Below are positions 33,470-42,089 of a stretch of 64,000 nt of DNA, piece by piece. The stretch's first letter is position 1. Each line of letters begins with the position of its first letter. Where the stretch lies: positions 1-64,000 of the forward strand of contig JBEIHY010000005.1 of assembly GCA_040381035.1 (NCBI GenBank), written 5' to 3'. The position numbers and the translations under genes were made by a program. Origin of the DNA: REEB506 sp040381035 (GTDB lineage Bacteria; Pseudomonadota; Alphaproteobacteria; Caulobacterales; Aquidulcibacteraceae). The notes beneath the pieces are model-generated. The model saw only the letters and a list, made by a program, of their open reading frames with translations. It made no database searches and was not told where the DNA came from.

Positions 33470-34830
33470 CCACCGCCAATCGCGTCTTGCTGGCCGACGA
33501 TGACGCCTCCGTCCGGCTCGTCTTGCAACAGGCTTTGACCCGCGAGGGCTTCAATGTCCGCGCCACCAACAATCTCAGCACGCTGTCCAAATGGGTCCGC
33601 GATGGCGAGGGCGATATCGTCGTCAGCGATGTGTATATGGGCGATGAAAGCCTGTTTGACGCCTTGTCTGGGCTGAAGGCGGCCCGCCCGGACCTGCCGT
33701 TCATCGTCATGAGCGGACAGAATAATGTCCTGACGGCGCTCTCTGCGGCCGGCGGCGGGGCCTATGATTATGTGCCCAAGCCTTTTGATCTCGATGATCT
33801 GGTCGGCGCGGTGCGCCGCGCTTTGACCATCAAGCCGGACGCCAAATCGCGCGCCAGCGCGGCAGCGGCGGAAAAGGAAGAACGCCTGCCGCTGATCGGC
33901 CGCTCGGCCGCGATGCAGGAGGTTTACCGCGTGCTCGCACGGGTGGCGGCCACCGATCTGACCGTGCTGATCGAGGGCGAGTTCGGCGCCGGCAAGGAGC
34001 GGGTGGCCCGCGCCATCCACGGCTTTAGCCGCCGCAAGGACTATCCGTTTGTGTTCGCCAGTCTCGCCGGCGCCTCGGGCGATACGCTGGAAGCGACGCT
34101 GCGGGCGAAGTTTACTGAAGCCGCGCACGGCGTTTTGTATATGAGCGGCCTGGATGATCTTGGCGCAGACGGCCAAGCGCGGTTGGCGCGCTTGCTTGCG
34201 GAACTGGAGGCCACCCCCAGCGCCGATTTGCGCTTGATCGCCTCCAGCCAGACGCATCTGGCGGACCGGGCGGCCGCCGGCCAGTTCCGCCGTGATCTGC
34301 TGTTTCGCTTTAATGTGGCGCCGATCCGCCTGCCGCCCTTGCGTGAGCGGCTGGAGGATGTCGCCGATCTGGCGCGGGCCTTTCTGGTGCGCGCCCGCCG
34401 CGAAGGGCTGCCGCACCGGGTCTTGGATCAATCGGCGGTGGAGGCGCTGCGCCGCCATGATTGGCCCGGCAATGTTCGGGAGCTGGAAAATCTGCTCCGC
34501 CGGGCAGCGGCCCTGCGCCCCGAAATGGTGATCACCGGCAAGGAAGTGGAGGATGAATTGGCCGGCGCGCTTGGGCCTGCAGCGACCACGGGGAGTGAAG
34601 ACGGCCTAGCGCGCGAGATCATCGCGCGGATGCGTCAGGAATTGGCGGCTGGTCCGGAGCCGAACCTCTTTGACCGGCTGTTGGCGGACGTGGAGCGACC
34701 GATGATCGAAACCGCCTTGGATGTCACTCGCGGCAACCAAATCCGCGCTGCAGCCTTGCTGGGCATCAACCGAAACACCTTACGGAAGAAAATACAGCTG
34801 CTGGGCCTTGCAACTGGTCGGGACGATTGA
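33466..34830 (+). CDS. ntrC: Nitrogen response regulator NtrC lacking the GAFTGA loop and Walker B acidic pair
   Basis: In this 454-aa protein the receiver has acidic D11/D12, acceptor Asp55 (VVSDVYM) and Lys105 (PKPFD). The AAA+ domain has a Walker A at 171-178 (GEFGAGKE), but where canonical NtrC has ELFGHEKGAFTGA, this one reads TLRAKFTEAAHG (about a dozen residues shorter). The Walker B LFLDE is replaced by LYMSGLDD. A second short deletion lies after LARLLAELE. The C-terminal Fis-type HTH (RGNQIRAAALLGINRNTLRKK) is intact. It should bind DNA and be phosphorylated but cannot contact sigma-54 in the usual way. Similar GAFTGA-less NtrC is known from Rhodobacter capsulatus, where it activates sigma-70, and, as I recall, from Caulobacter. 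The gene is coupled to ntrB. Confidence 0.93.
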   Translation: MTTANRVLLADDDASVRLVLQQALTREGFNVRATNNLSTLSKWVRDGEGDIVVSDVYMGDESLFDALSGLKAARPDLPFIVMSGQNNVLTALSAAGGGAYDYVPKPFDLDDLVGAVRRALTIKPDAKSRASAAAAEKEERLPLIGRSAAMQEVYRVLARVAATDLTVLIEGEFGAGKERVARAIHGFSRRKDYPFVFASLAGASGDTLEATLRAKFTEAAHGVLYMSGLDDLGADGQARLARLLAELEATPSADLRLIASSQTHLADRAAAGQFRRDLLFRFNVAPIRLPPLRERLEDVADLARAFLVRARREGLPHRVLDQSAVEALRRHDWPGNVRELENLLRRAAALRPEMVITGKEVEDELAGALGPAATTGSEDGLAREIIARMRQELAAGPEPNLFDRLLADVERPMIETALDVTRGNQIRAAALLGINRNTLRKKIQLLGLATGRDD

Positions 34831-34893
34831 CGCAAGCCAAGCTGCCGGCCAAACACAGTCTGTGGCGTTCCTGCCACAGCTGTGTGTGACCGG

Positions 34894-37176
34894 ATGACGA
34901 CAACCACCGCTGCAGATTTGGCGCTCCCGACCGCTACCGCCTCCGTTGAGGGCGAGCGGACACGGCTGTGGTCGATTGGCTTTGGTTTGGCGTTCACCTT
35001 GGCGGCCAGCCTGGTCGCGATTGCCACATTTTTCGCACTGAGCGGTGCGGGCGCCGCCGCCGCCGGCCCTGCCAATCCCATTCTGTTTGGCCTGCTTGTG
35101 GCCAGTCTCCTTCTGATGTTGGCGCTGGGCGCGCTGGTGGTCGCCCGGATTGTGCGCATTGCGCGCGCCCGCGCCGCGCTCGAAACCGGCGCCCGCCTGC
35201 ATTTACGGTTTGTCGGCCTGTTCAGTCTGGCGGCGGTAACGCCTGCCGTGGTCGTGGCGCTGTTTTATGGCGCCTCGATCAGCCGCGGCTTGGAAGATTG
35301 GTTCAGCGCGCGGGTCAAGACCGTCGTGGAGAGCGCCGCCGTCATTGGTCGGGCCTATCTCGGCGATATGCAGGGCGATATTCGCGATGCGGTTCAGGTC
35401 ATGGCCGGCGACCTGAATGGCGCGGAGCGCGGCTTTGCCACCCAGCCCGGCGAGTTTCAGGGTTATCTCACCGCCCAAACCCAAAGACGCTTCTTTCAGG
35501 CCGCCTATATCATTGACTCACAGGGCAAAGTTCTCGCCAGCGCCCAATCGGGCGCTCAACCGCGTTTTGTTGCGCCCGAAGCCAAGGATTTCACCGATGC
35601 GAGCGCGGATGTCTCCATGCGCTTGTCCAAACCCGAAGGTTTGGTGCGCGCGCTGTACCGGCTGAGCGCTTATCGCGACGCGTATCTTTACGTCACCGCC
35701 GCGCTTGACCCAGCCATGCTGGGCCGGCTGACGCAATATGAAGAGGCGGTGGTGGCCTATCGCGAGGCGGAAAGCCGCCGCGCGCGCCTGCAAACCCTGT
35801 TCGTGTTGTCTTATCTGACCACGGCGCTGCTGATCTTGCTTGGTGCGGTCTGGCTTGGCTTGTCGAACGCAACGCGGATTTCCGAGCCGATCGGGCGTTT
35901 GGCGCAGGCCGCCGGGCGGGTTGCCGCCGGCGATTTGGCCGCGCGCGTCGGCGTCAGCGCCGAACGCGACGAGGTCGATGCGCTGGGCCGGGCTTTCAAC
36001 CGCATGACCACCCAATTGGAGGCCCAACGCGGCGATCTGATCAAGGCCCGCCAAGAAGCCGAAGCGCGTTCGGCGTTCATGCGCACCGTGCTTGGCGATG
36101 TCAGCGCCGGGGTGATCGGCCTTGATCCTGACGGCCGGATTGTGATTGCCAATCGTTCGGCGGCGACACTTTTGGGCCTGCCCGACGCCAAACTGGAAGG
36201 CCGGCGGCTGCTCGAAGTTGCGCCGGAATTCGCCGACATCTTGCGCCGCGCGGCCGAGCAAGAGCCCCACGAAAGCCATCGCGTCGATCTGCAACGCCAG
36301 GGTGGGGCAACCCATCTCAATGTGCGCATCAATGCTGACGCCACCGGGCGCGGCCAGGTTCTCACCTTCGACGACATGACCCGCCTGGTTGCCGCCCAAC
36401 GCCAGGAAGCCTGGAAAGACGTCGCCCGTCGCATCGCACACGAAATCAAGAACCCGCTCACCCCGATCCAACTTTCAGCCGAACGCCTGCAACGCAAATA
36501 CGCCCACGAAATCACCAACGACCGGGATATTTTTGAACGCTGCACCGACACGATCTTGCGCCAGGTCGCCGATATCGGACGCATGGTGGATGAGTTTTCC
36601 GGTTTTGCACGGATGCCTGCGCCGCGCCCGAAACTCACCGATCTCAGCGAACTGATGCGCGCGAGCGCGTTTGCCCAACGGCTGGCCGCGCCGGATATTC
36701 GGTTTGACGTCGAGGCCGCGGCGGTGGCGCCGTTATGGTGCGACGAACGCCTGATGGCGCAAGCCATCACCAATGTCGTCAAGAACGCCAGCGAAGCGAT
36801 TCACACGCGCCGCCAACAGACCGGCGATCCCAAAGAGGGGCGCGTGGTCATGCGGCTCACTGACATCAACGATGTTGTGGTCCTTGAGTTCATGGATAAT
36901 GGCGTTGGCTTTCCCGCCAAAGACCGCGCCCGCCTGGTTGAGCCCTATGTCACCACCCGCGCCAAAGGCACCGGGCTCGGCCTTGCGATTGTCCAACGGG
37001 TCGTGGAGGACCATGGCGGCGTTCTCGAACTCACAGACGCCGATCCCGCCCCCGGCGCAGTGGTGCGGTTTGTGCTTCCCCGCCACCCAGTGTTCGGTCA
37101 AACACCGGCCGACAGCGCATTTTCCCTATCTGATGACCCCGCGCCGGCTGAAAAGCCCGCATCGGAGAGCGCCTGA
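34894..37176 (+). CDS. ntrY: Membrane sensor histidine kinase NtrY
   Basis: The 760-aa kinase has N-terminal hydrophobic helices around residues 30-55, 65-90 and 108-130, a ~170-residue extracytoplasmic region, and a further helix near 305-327. HAMP (residues ~330-385) is followed by PAS (~395-500), HisKA with VARRIAHEIKNPLTPIQ (His516), and HATPase (NVVKNASEAIH, DNGVGFP, GTGLGLAIVQRVVEDHGG). It pairs with NtrX; the system links nitrogen, redox and envelope physiology in Alphaproteobacteria. The ATG at 34894 is preferred over a GTG at 34882. The 63 bases after ntrC may hold a separate promoter. It overlaps ntrX (TGATG). Confidence 0.94.
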   Translation: MTTTTAADLALPTATASVEGERTRLWSIGFGLAFTLAASLVAIATFFALSGAGAAAAGPANPILFGLLVASLLLMLALGALVVARIVRIARARAALETGARLHLRFVGLFSLAAVTPAVVVALFYGASISRGLEDWFSARVKTVVESAAVIGRAYLGDMQGDIRDAVQVMAGDLNGAERGFATQPGEFQGYLTAQTQRRFFQAAYIIDSQGKVLASAQSGAQPRFVAPEAKDFTDASADVSMRLSKPEGLVRALYRLSAYRDAYLYVTAALDPAMLGRLTQYEEAVVAYREAESRRARLQTLFVLSYLTTALLILLGAVWLGLSNATRISEPIGRLAQAAGRVAAGDLAARVGVSAERDEVDALGRAFNRMTTQLEAQRGDLIKARQEAEARSAFMRTVLGDVSAGVIGLDPDGRIVIANRSAATLLGLPDAKLEGRRLLEVAPEFADILRRAAEQEPHESHRVDLQRQGGATHLNVRINADATGRGQVLTFDDMTRLVAAQRQEAWKDVARRIAHEIKNPLTPIQLSAERLQRKYAHEITNDRDIFERCTDTILRQVADIGRMVDEFSGFARMPAPRPKLTDLSELMRASAFAQRLAAPDIRFDVEAAAVAPLWCDERLMAQAITNVVKNASEAIHTRRQQTGDPKEGRVVMRLTDINDVVVLEFMDNGVGFPAKDRARLVEPYVTTRAKGTGLGLAIVQRVVEDHGGVLELTDADPAPGAVVRFVLPRHPVFGQTPADSAFSLSDDPAPAEKPASESA

Positions 37177-38570
37177 TGTCTTCTGACATTCTCGTCATTG
37201 ATGATGAAGCCGATATCCGCGATCTGGTCGGGGGTATCCTGGAAGACGCCGGCCATCAGGTCCGCGGCGCCCGCGACGCCGATGAGGCGCTGGACGCGAT
37301 CCGACGCCGGCGCCCGGCGCTGGCCATTCTGGATATCTGGCTGCAGGGAAGCCGCCTCGACGGCCTTGATCTGCTCAGCCAGTTTAAAGAGCATGATCCC
37401 GATTTGCCTGTCATTGTGATTTCGGGCCACGGAACCATTGAAACGGCCGTGTCGGCGATCCGCAAAGGCGCTTACGACTTTATCGAAAAGCCGTTCAACG
37501 CCGACCGTCTGATTGTTGTCGTCAATCGCGCGCTCGAACACGCCAAGCTCAAGCGCGAAAATACGATGCTGAAGGCGCGCTCCTCGGCCAGCGCTGAGCT
37601 GATTGGATCATCAGCGGTGATGAGCCAATTGCGGTCCGCGATCGAACGGATCGCCCAATCCAATTCGCGCGTGCTGATTACTGGCCCAGCAGGCTCCGGC
37701 AAAGAACTGGTCGGGCGCCAAATCCATGACCGCTCGGCCCGCGGCGAGGGCCCGTTTGTCGCGATCAACGCGGCCTCGATCGCGCCCGATCGCATGGAAA
37801 GCGAGATTTTCGGCGAGGAAGGGCCCGACGGGCGCCCGCGCAAGATCGGCGTGTTTGAACAGGCCCATGCCGGCACGCTATTGCTCGATGAAGTTGGCGA
37901 CATGCCCCTGGAAACGCAAAGCAAGCTGCTGCGCGTGCTGGTCGATCAACGCTTCCGCCGGCTTGGCGGCTCGGCCGATGTCCAGGTCAATGTTCGGGTT
38001 ATTTCGTCGTCCTCGCGCGATCTGCGCAGCGATATTGAAAGCAGTCGTTTCCGCGAAGACCTGTTTCATCGCCTGAATGTCGTGCCGCTGCGCGTGCCGA
38101 GCCTGGCGGAGCGGCGCGAAGACATTCCTGAACTGGCGGCCTTCTTTGTCCAACGCTTGGCTGAAATTTCTGGCCTTGCCCCGCGTGAGATCGCATCCGA
38201 TGCGATGGCGGCGCTGCAGGCGGCGCAATGGCCTGGCAATGTGCGCCAGCTGCGCAATGTGATTGAGCGCATCCTGATCCTGGCGCCGGGCGAGCCGGGA
38301 CAGGCCGTCACCATCGACGCATTGCCGCAAGAAGCCTGGCCGCAAGCCGGCTTCAGCCAGCACAATGGCTTGCAGGAAGTCATTGGCCTGCCGCTGCGCG
38401 ATGCGCGCGAGCGGTTCGAGCGCGAATATCTGGCTGTTCAAATCACCCGCTTTGGCGGCAATATCTCGCGCACCGCCACCTTTATCGGCATGGAGCGTTC
38501 GGCCTTGCACCGTAAACTCAAATCTCTTGGCGTCGACGCGCCCGGCCGGCCCGGTGAAGGACTGGAATGA
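37176..38570 (+). CDS. ntrX: Response regulator NtrX
   Basis: In this 464-aa protein the receiver has acceptor Asp53 (AILDIWL), the AAA+ domain has Walker A GPAGSGKE (170-177) and an intact Walker B LLLDE (235-239), and the C-terminal HTH contains NISRTATFIGMERSALHRKLK. The GAFTGA loop is replaced by EEGPDGRPRKIG (about 214-225), as is usual for alphaproteobacterial NtrX, so activation is probably sigma-70-dependent or repressive. The stop overlaps the dat start by 4 bases, giving a continuous ntrY-ntrX-dat unit. Confidence 0.94.
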   Translation: MSSDILVIDDEADIRDLVGGILEDAGHQVRGARDADEALDAIRRRRPALAILDIWLQGSRLDGLDLLSQFKEHDPDLPVIVISGHGTIETAVSAIRKGAYDFIEKPFNADRLIVVVNRALEHAKLKRENTMLKARSSASAELIGSSAVMSQLRSAIERIAQSNSRVLITGPAGSGKELVGRQIHDRSARGEGPFVAINAASIAPDRMESEIFGEEGPDGRPRKIGVFEQAHAGTLLLDEVGDMPLETQSKLLRVLVDQRFRRLGGSADVQVNVRVISSSSRDLRSDIESSRFREDLFHRLNVVPLRVPSLAERREDIPELAAFFVQRLAEISGLAPREIASDAMAALQAAQWPGNVRQLRNVIERILILAPGEPGQAVTIDALPQEAWPQAGFSQHNGLQEVIGLPLRDARERFEREYLAVQITRFGGNISRTATFIGMERSALHRKLKSLGVDAPGRPGEGLE

Positions 38571-39427
38571 GCCGCATCGCTTATGTCAACGGCGCCTATG
38601 CGCCAATGAGCGCGCCGCTGATCGGCATTGAAGATCGCGGCTTTCAGTTCGCTGATGGCGTCTATGAAGTGTGGGGCGTGCGCGGCGGCCGGCTGCAAGA
38701 CACGCCGGGCCATATGGCGCGCCTGTGGCGATCGCTCGATGAATTGCGCATCACCCCGCCGATGGGCGAGGCTGCGCTGAAATCGGTGCTCATGGAAACG
38801 CTGCGCCGCAACCGCGTGCGCGACGGCATCCTTTATCTGCAGATCACCCGCGGCGTCGCGCCGCGCGATCACGCCTTTCCCAACCCAGAGCCGATCGCCA
38901 CCGTGGTTGTCACCGCCAAACCGCAGGATGTGCGCGCCATTGCCGCCCGTGCCGCAAAGGGCGTTTGCGTCATCACCGCGCCGGACATCCGCTGGGGGCG
39001 CTGCGACATCAAGAGCGTGGCGTTGTTGCCCAATGTTCTGGCCAAGCAGGCCGCCCGCGAACACGGGGCGTTTGAGGCCTGGCTCATCGATTCTGAGGGT
39101 TTAATTACGGAGGGAACCAGCTCAAACGCCTGGATCGTGGATCAATCCGGCGTCATCCGCACACGCGACCTCAACGCCAATATCCTGCGCGGCGTGACGC
39201 GCGCGACGCTGATGAAAATCGCTCAAGAGCGTCAGATGCGGATTGAAGAACGCGCCTTCACGCTTGAGGAAGCCAAATCCGCCCGCGAAGCGTTTATTTC
39301 CTCCGCCACTAGTCCGGCCATCCCGGTCGTTTCCATTGACGGAGCGGCTGTCGGCGACGGCAAACCAGGCGCGATCGCCCAAGCTTTGTTCAATGCCTAT
39401 CTTCCCGCGTCTTTGGCCCAAGGCTGA
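38567..39427 (+). CDS. dat: D-amino acid aminotransferase
   Basis: This 286-aa fold-type IV PLP enzyme interconverts D-amino acids and 2-oxo acids, supplying D-Glu/D-Ala-type precursors or degrading D-amino acids. Family features are the N-terminal IEDRGFQFADGVYEVWGV, the substrate/cofactor region RGVAPRDHAFP, the PLP lysine in DIKSVALLPNVLAKQAA near residue 147, and EGTSSNAWIV near 184. The placement between ntrX and hfq is conserved in several Alphaproteobacteria. It is translationally coupled to ntrX. Confidence 0.92.
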   Translation: MSRIAYVNGAYAPMSAPLIGIEDRGFQFADGVYEVWGVRGGRLQDTPGHMARLWRSLDELRITPPMGEAALKSVLMETLRRNRVRDGILYLQITRGVAPRDHAFPNPEPIATVVVTAKPQDVRAIAARAAKGVCVITAPDIRWGRCDIKSVALLPNVLAKQAAREHGAFEAWLIDSEGLITEGTSSNAWIVDQSGVIRTRDLNANILRGVTRATLMKIAQERQMRIEERAFTLEEAKSAREAFISSATSPAIPVVSIDGAAVGDGKPGAIAQALFNAYLPASLAQG

Positions 39428-39503
39428 GATTGCACGTGAGCCGCAAAAAGCGCTAAACGGACTTCGCGCGCCGCATCCGGGCGAGAAACAAGAAGATCCA
39501 GCC

Positions 39504-39755
39504 ATGGACAAGAAGCAAAACCTCCAGGACACATTTTTGAATGCGGTCCGCAAATCCAAGACCCCGCTGACGATTTTCCTGGTGAACGGCGTCAAGCTTC
39601 AGGGCGTGGTGACGTGGTTTGACAATTTCTGCGTGCTGCTGCGCCGCGACGGTCAGATCCAGCTGGTTTACAAGCACGCCATCTCCACGATCATGCCGGG
39701 CGGGCCAGTGCAGCTGTTTGAGGGCGACAAATCCATGGAGGAAGCCGACGTCTGA
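39504..39755 (+). CDS. hfq: RNA chaperone Hfq
   Basis: The 83-aa Sm-like hexameric RNA chaperone acts with small RNAs. It has Sm1 motif residues from LNAVRKSKTPLTIFLVNGVKLQG, the FDNFCVLLRR stretch, and the YKHAISTIMP Sm2 motif; the C-terminal tail is short, as in Alphaproteobacteria. It lies 76 bases after dat, room for its own promoter. The downstream hflX appears to start inside or directly after hfq, the classic hfq-hflX pairing. Confidence 0.97.
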   Translation: MDKKQNLQDTFLNAVRKSKTPLTIFLVNGVKLQGVVTWFDNFCVLLRRDGQIQLVYKHAISTIMPGGPVQLFEGDKSMEEADV

Positions 39756-41043
39756 GGTCGATCAAGCGCCATCGGCGCGCCAGCGCGCCATTGTGTTGCA
39801 TCCGCTGGCGCACAAGTCCGCAGACGCGCCGGTGCGCGATCCGCAACTGCGATTGGACGAGGCGTGCGGGCTGGCCGAGGCGCTCGATTTAGACGTCGTC
39901 GAGGGCGCCCTGGCGCCGCTGCGGCAAATCTCACCATCGACATTCTTCGGCGCCGGCCGCTGCGAAGCGCTCGCCGCCCGGGTGGTCGAAAGCAAGATTG
40001 ACGTCATCATCATCGACGCCGCCTTGAGCCCGGTGCAGCAGCGCAATCTGGAGCGCGCGATCAAGGCCAAGGTGATCGACCGGCCGGGCCTGATCCTGGA
40101 AATCTTTGCCCGCCGCGCCCGCACCAAGGAGGGCCGCCTGCAAGTTGAACTCGCGCGGCTTGGCTATGAGCGCTCACGCCTGGTGCGGACCTGGACCCAC
40201 CTGGAGCGCCAACGCGGGGGCTTGGGCAAAACCGGCGGCCCCGGCGAAACCCAGCTCGAACTCGATCGCCGGATGATCCAGGCCAAGATTGAGCGCCTGC
40301 GCGTCGATATTGAAGATGTGCGCCGCACCCGCGGCCTGCAGCGCAGCGCCCGCAAGCGCGCCGGCCTGCCAATCGTCGTGCTGATCGGCTACACCAATGC
40401 CGGCAAGTCAAGCCTGTTCAATCGCCTGACCGCAGCCGGCGTTGTGGCCAGGGACATGCCGTTTGCCACCCTTGATCCCACCGCCCGGATGGTTGAGCCC
40501 ACGCACGGCCGGCCGTTTATTCTGAGCGATACGGTGGGCTTCATCACGGATCTGCCGCATGATCTGGTGGCGGCCTTCCGCGCCACCTTGGAAGAAGCCG
40601 TCGAAGCCGATCTGCTCATCCATGTCCGCGACATTGCCCATCCCGAGAGCGAAGGCCAAAAGGCCGATGTGGAGGGCGTGTTGGAACAGATTTTCACCGG
40701 TCGCGCAGAGCGTCCCCGCGTGCTGGAAGCTTGGAACAAGCTCGACCTCTTACCCGATGATCGCCGCACGGGCCGTATTGAGCGCGCCGCCAGCGGCGAG
40801 GCTGCCGCCATTTCCGCTACGACCGGGCAGGGGATCAACAGCCTGCTTGGTGCGATCGAGGAATGCCTGTTTGGCGCCACGCAATCGATCACCTTGAAGC
40901 TCGATCCCGCTGACGGCAAACGCCGCGCACAAGCTTTGGCGCTTGGCCGGTTCGCAGCCGAGACGCTGGCCGAGGACGGCCTGCTGCATTTGACCTTGGA
41001 TGTGACGCCGGCAGCGGCCGATCGGCTCAAAGGCTGGGTTTAG
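39718..41043 (+). CDS. hflX: GTPase HflX
   Basis: This ribosome-associated GTPase splits stalled 70S ribosomes under stress. It shows the HflX N-domain (SPSTFFGAGRCEAL; KVIDRPGLILEIFARRARTKEGRLQVELA), the linker with GGPGETQLELDRR, and the G domain LIGYTNAGKSSLFNRLT (G1), DTVGFITDLPH (G3) and NKLD (G4). The start is uncertain: the conserved N-terminus (RAIVLHPL) begins at about 39784, but no ATG, GTG or TTG lies in frame between the hfq stop and that point. The nearest upstream in-frame candidate is a TTG at 39718 inside hfq, giving 441 aa; a GTG at 39793 would clip the conserved start. The end overlaps convergent mazG by 17 bases. Confidence 0.93.
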   Translation: MRATNPWRKPTSEVDQAPSARQRAIVLHPLAHKSADAPVRDPQLRLDEACGLAEALDLDVVEGALAPLRQISPSTFFGAGRCEALAARVVESKIDVIIIDAALSPVQQRNLERAIKAKVIDRPGLILEIFARRARTKEGRLQVELARLGYERSRLVRTWTHLERQRGGLGKTGGPGETQLELDRRMIQAKIERLRVDIEDVRRTRGLQRSARKRAGLPIVVLIGYTNAGKSSLFNRLTAAGVVARDMPFATLDPTARMVEPTHGRPFILSDTVGFITDLPHDLVAAFRATLEEAVEADLLIHVRDIAHPESEGQKADVEGVLEQIFTGRAERPRVLEAWNKLDLLPDDRRTGRIERAASGEAAAISATTGQGINSLLGAIEECLFGATQSITLKLDPADGKRRAQALALGRFAAETLAEDGLLHLTLDVTPAAADRLKGWV

Positions 41044-41854
41044 GCGCACCGCGCTCGGCCGTTTTCGCCTCATTCCACATGGCTTCCAGATCATCCAAGG
41101 CTTGCGGTCCCGATGCGCCCCGCGCCGTGAGCGCGGCTTCAATATACTGGAAACGGCGGGTGAATTTAGCGTTGGCCTGACGCAGCGCCTCTTCGGCGTC
41201 CACGCCGTGCTTGCGCGCCAGGTTGGCCATCACAAACAACAGATCGCCGATTTCCTCGGCGATGTTTTCCCGATCCGCATTGGCTTCCGCGGCGGCGAGT
41301 TCTTCGAGCTCCTCGGTGAGCTTGTGATGCACCGCCGCCGCATCGGGCCAATCAAAGCCGATCCGGGCGGCGCGCTTGGTCAGCTTTTCAGCGCGCATCA
41401 GCGCCGGCAACGCCATCGGCACATCATCCAGCAGGCTCACGGCCTTACCCTTGGCGGCGCGCTCGGCGGCTTTCATCTCTTCCCAGGCGCGGGTCTGTTC
41501 GGCGGCGTCGCGGCTGCCGGCGTCGCCAAACACATGCGGATGACGGGCAGTCATTTTCGCGACAAGGCCGGCGGCGATATCGGCGAAATCGAACGCGCCT
41601 TGCTCCTGCGCCATACGGGCATGAAACACCACCTGGAACAGCAGATCGCCCAGCTCCTCACGCAGATCGCCCAGCGCGCCGCGCTGGATCGCATCGGCGA
41701 CCTCATAGGCTTCCTCGATCGTGTACGGCGCGATGGTGGCAAAGGTCTGCTCGATGTCCCAGGGGCAGCCGCTGGCGGGATCGCGCAGGCGCGCCATCAG
41801 CGCGAGCAGCGCATCGAGCGCGGCGGCGGGGGTGGGGCGGGCGTCTTGCGCCAT
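41027..41854 (-). CDS. mazG: Nucleoside triphosphate pyrophosphohydrolase MazG
   Basis: The 275-aa protein has two MazG domains. The first has CPWDIEQTFATIAPYTIEEAYEVADAI near residues 30-56 and REELGDLLFQVVFHARMA, the EExxE-type metal site; the second has ENIAEEIGDLLFVMANLAR. It hydrolyses NTPs to NMP and pyrophosphate, removing aberrant nucleotides. The ATG at 41854 fits the family; a frame to 41911 is not supported. It is convergent with hflX. A palindromic element lies about 160 bases upstream. Confidence 0.94.
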   Translation of the reverse strand: MAQDARPTPAAALDALLALMARLRDPASGCPWDIEQTFATIAPYTIEEAYEVADAIQRGALGDLREELGDLLFQVVFHARMAQEQGAFDFADIAAGLVAKMTARHPHVFGDAGSRDAAEQTRAWEEMKAAERAAKGKAVSLLDDVPMALPALMRAEKLTKRAARIGFDWPDAAAVHHKLTEELEELAAAEANADRENIAEEIGDLLFVMANLARKHGVDAEEALRQANAKFTRRFQYIEAALTARGASGPQALDDLEAMWNEAKTAERGAPKPSL

Positions 41855-42013
41855 CGTCGGTTCCTCGGTTGCGGTGACGGCCACCAAACAGGAGTTTGCT
41901 GTCCACGCCAAGCAAGCCGCGCGGCGGATTTTTCCGATGTGGTCGATGGCGCACCTAAAACGGCGCCATTAAAAAGTAATCAAATCAAGATTTTAGCATG
42001 CACATATGATGCG

Positions 42014-42029
42014 CATAATAAGTATTATG
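42014..42029. repeat. Palindrome CATAATA-AG-TATTATG
   Basis: A perfect 7-bp inverted repeat with a 2-base centre lies in an AT-rich island (41965-42030) of otherwise GC-rich DNA, between the MBL-hydrolase stop (42090) and the mazG start (41854). The position suits an operator or part of a mazG promoter. The centre is too short for a stable hairpin, and the element is AT-only in its core, so a protein-binding site is more likely than a terminator. Confidence 0.4.
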
Positions 42030-42089
42030 GGCAATGAATGCACGCTGGCCAACCGCTGAAAGCGTGGTATGGCAGGCCAACCGACAGGC

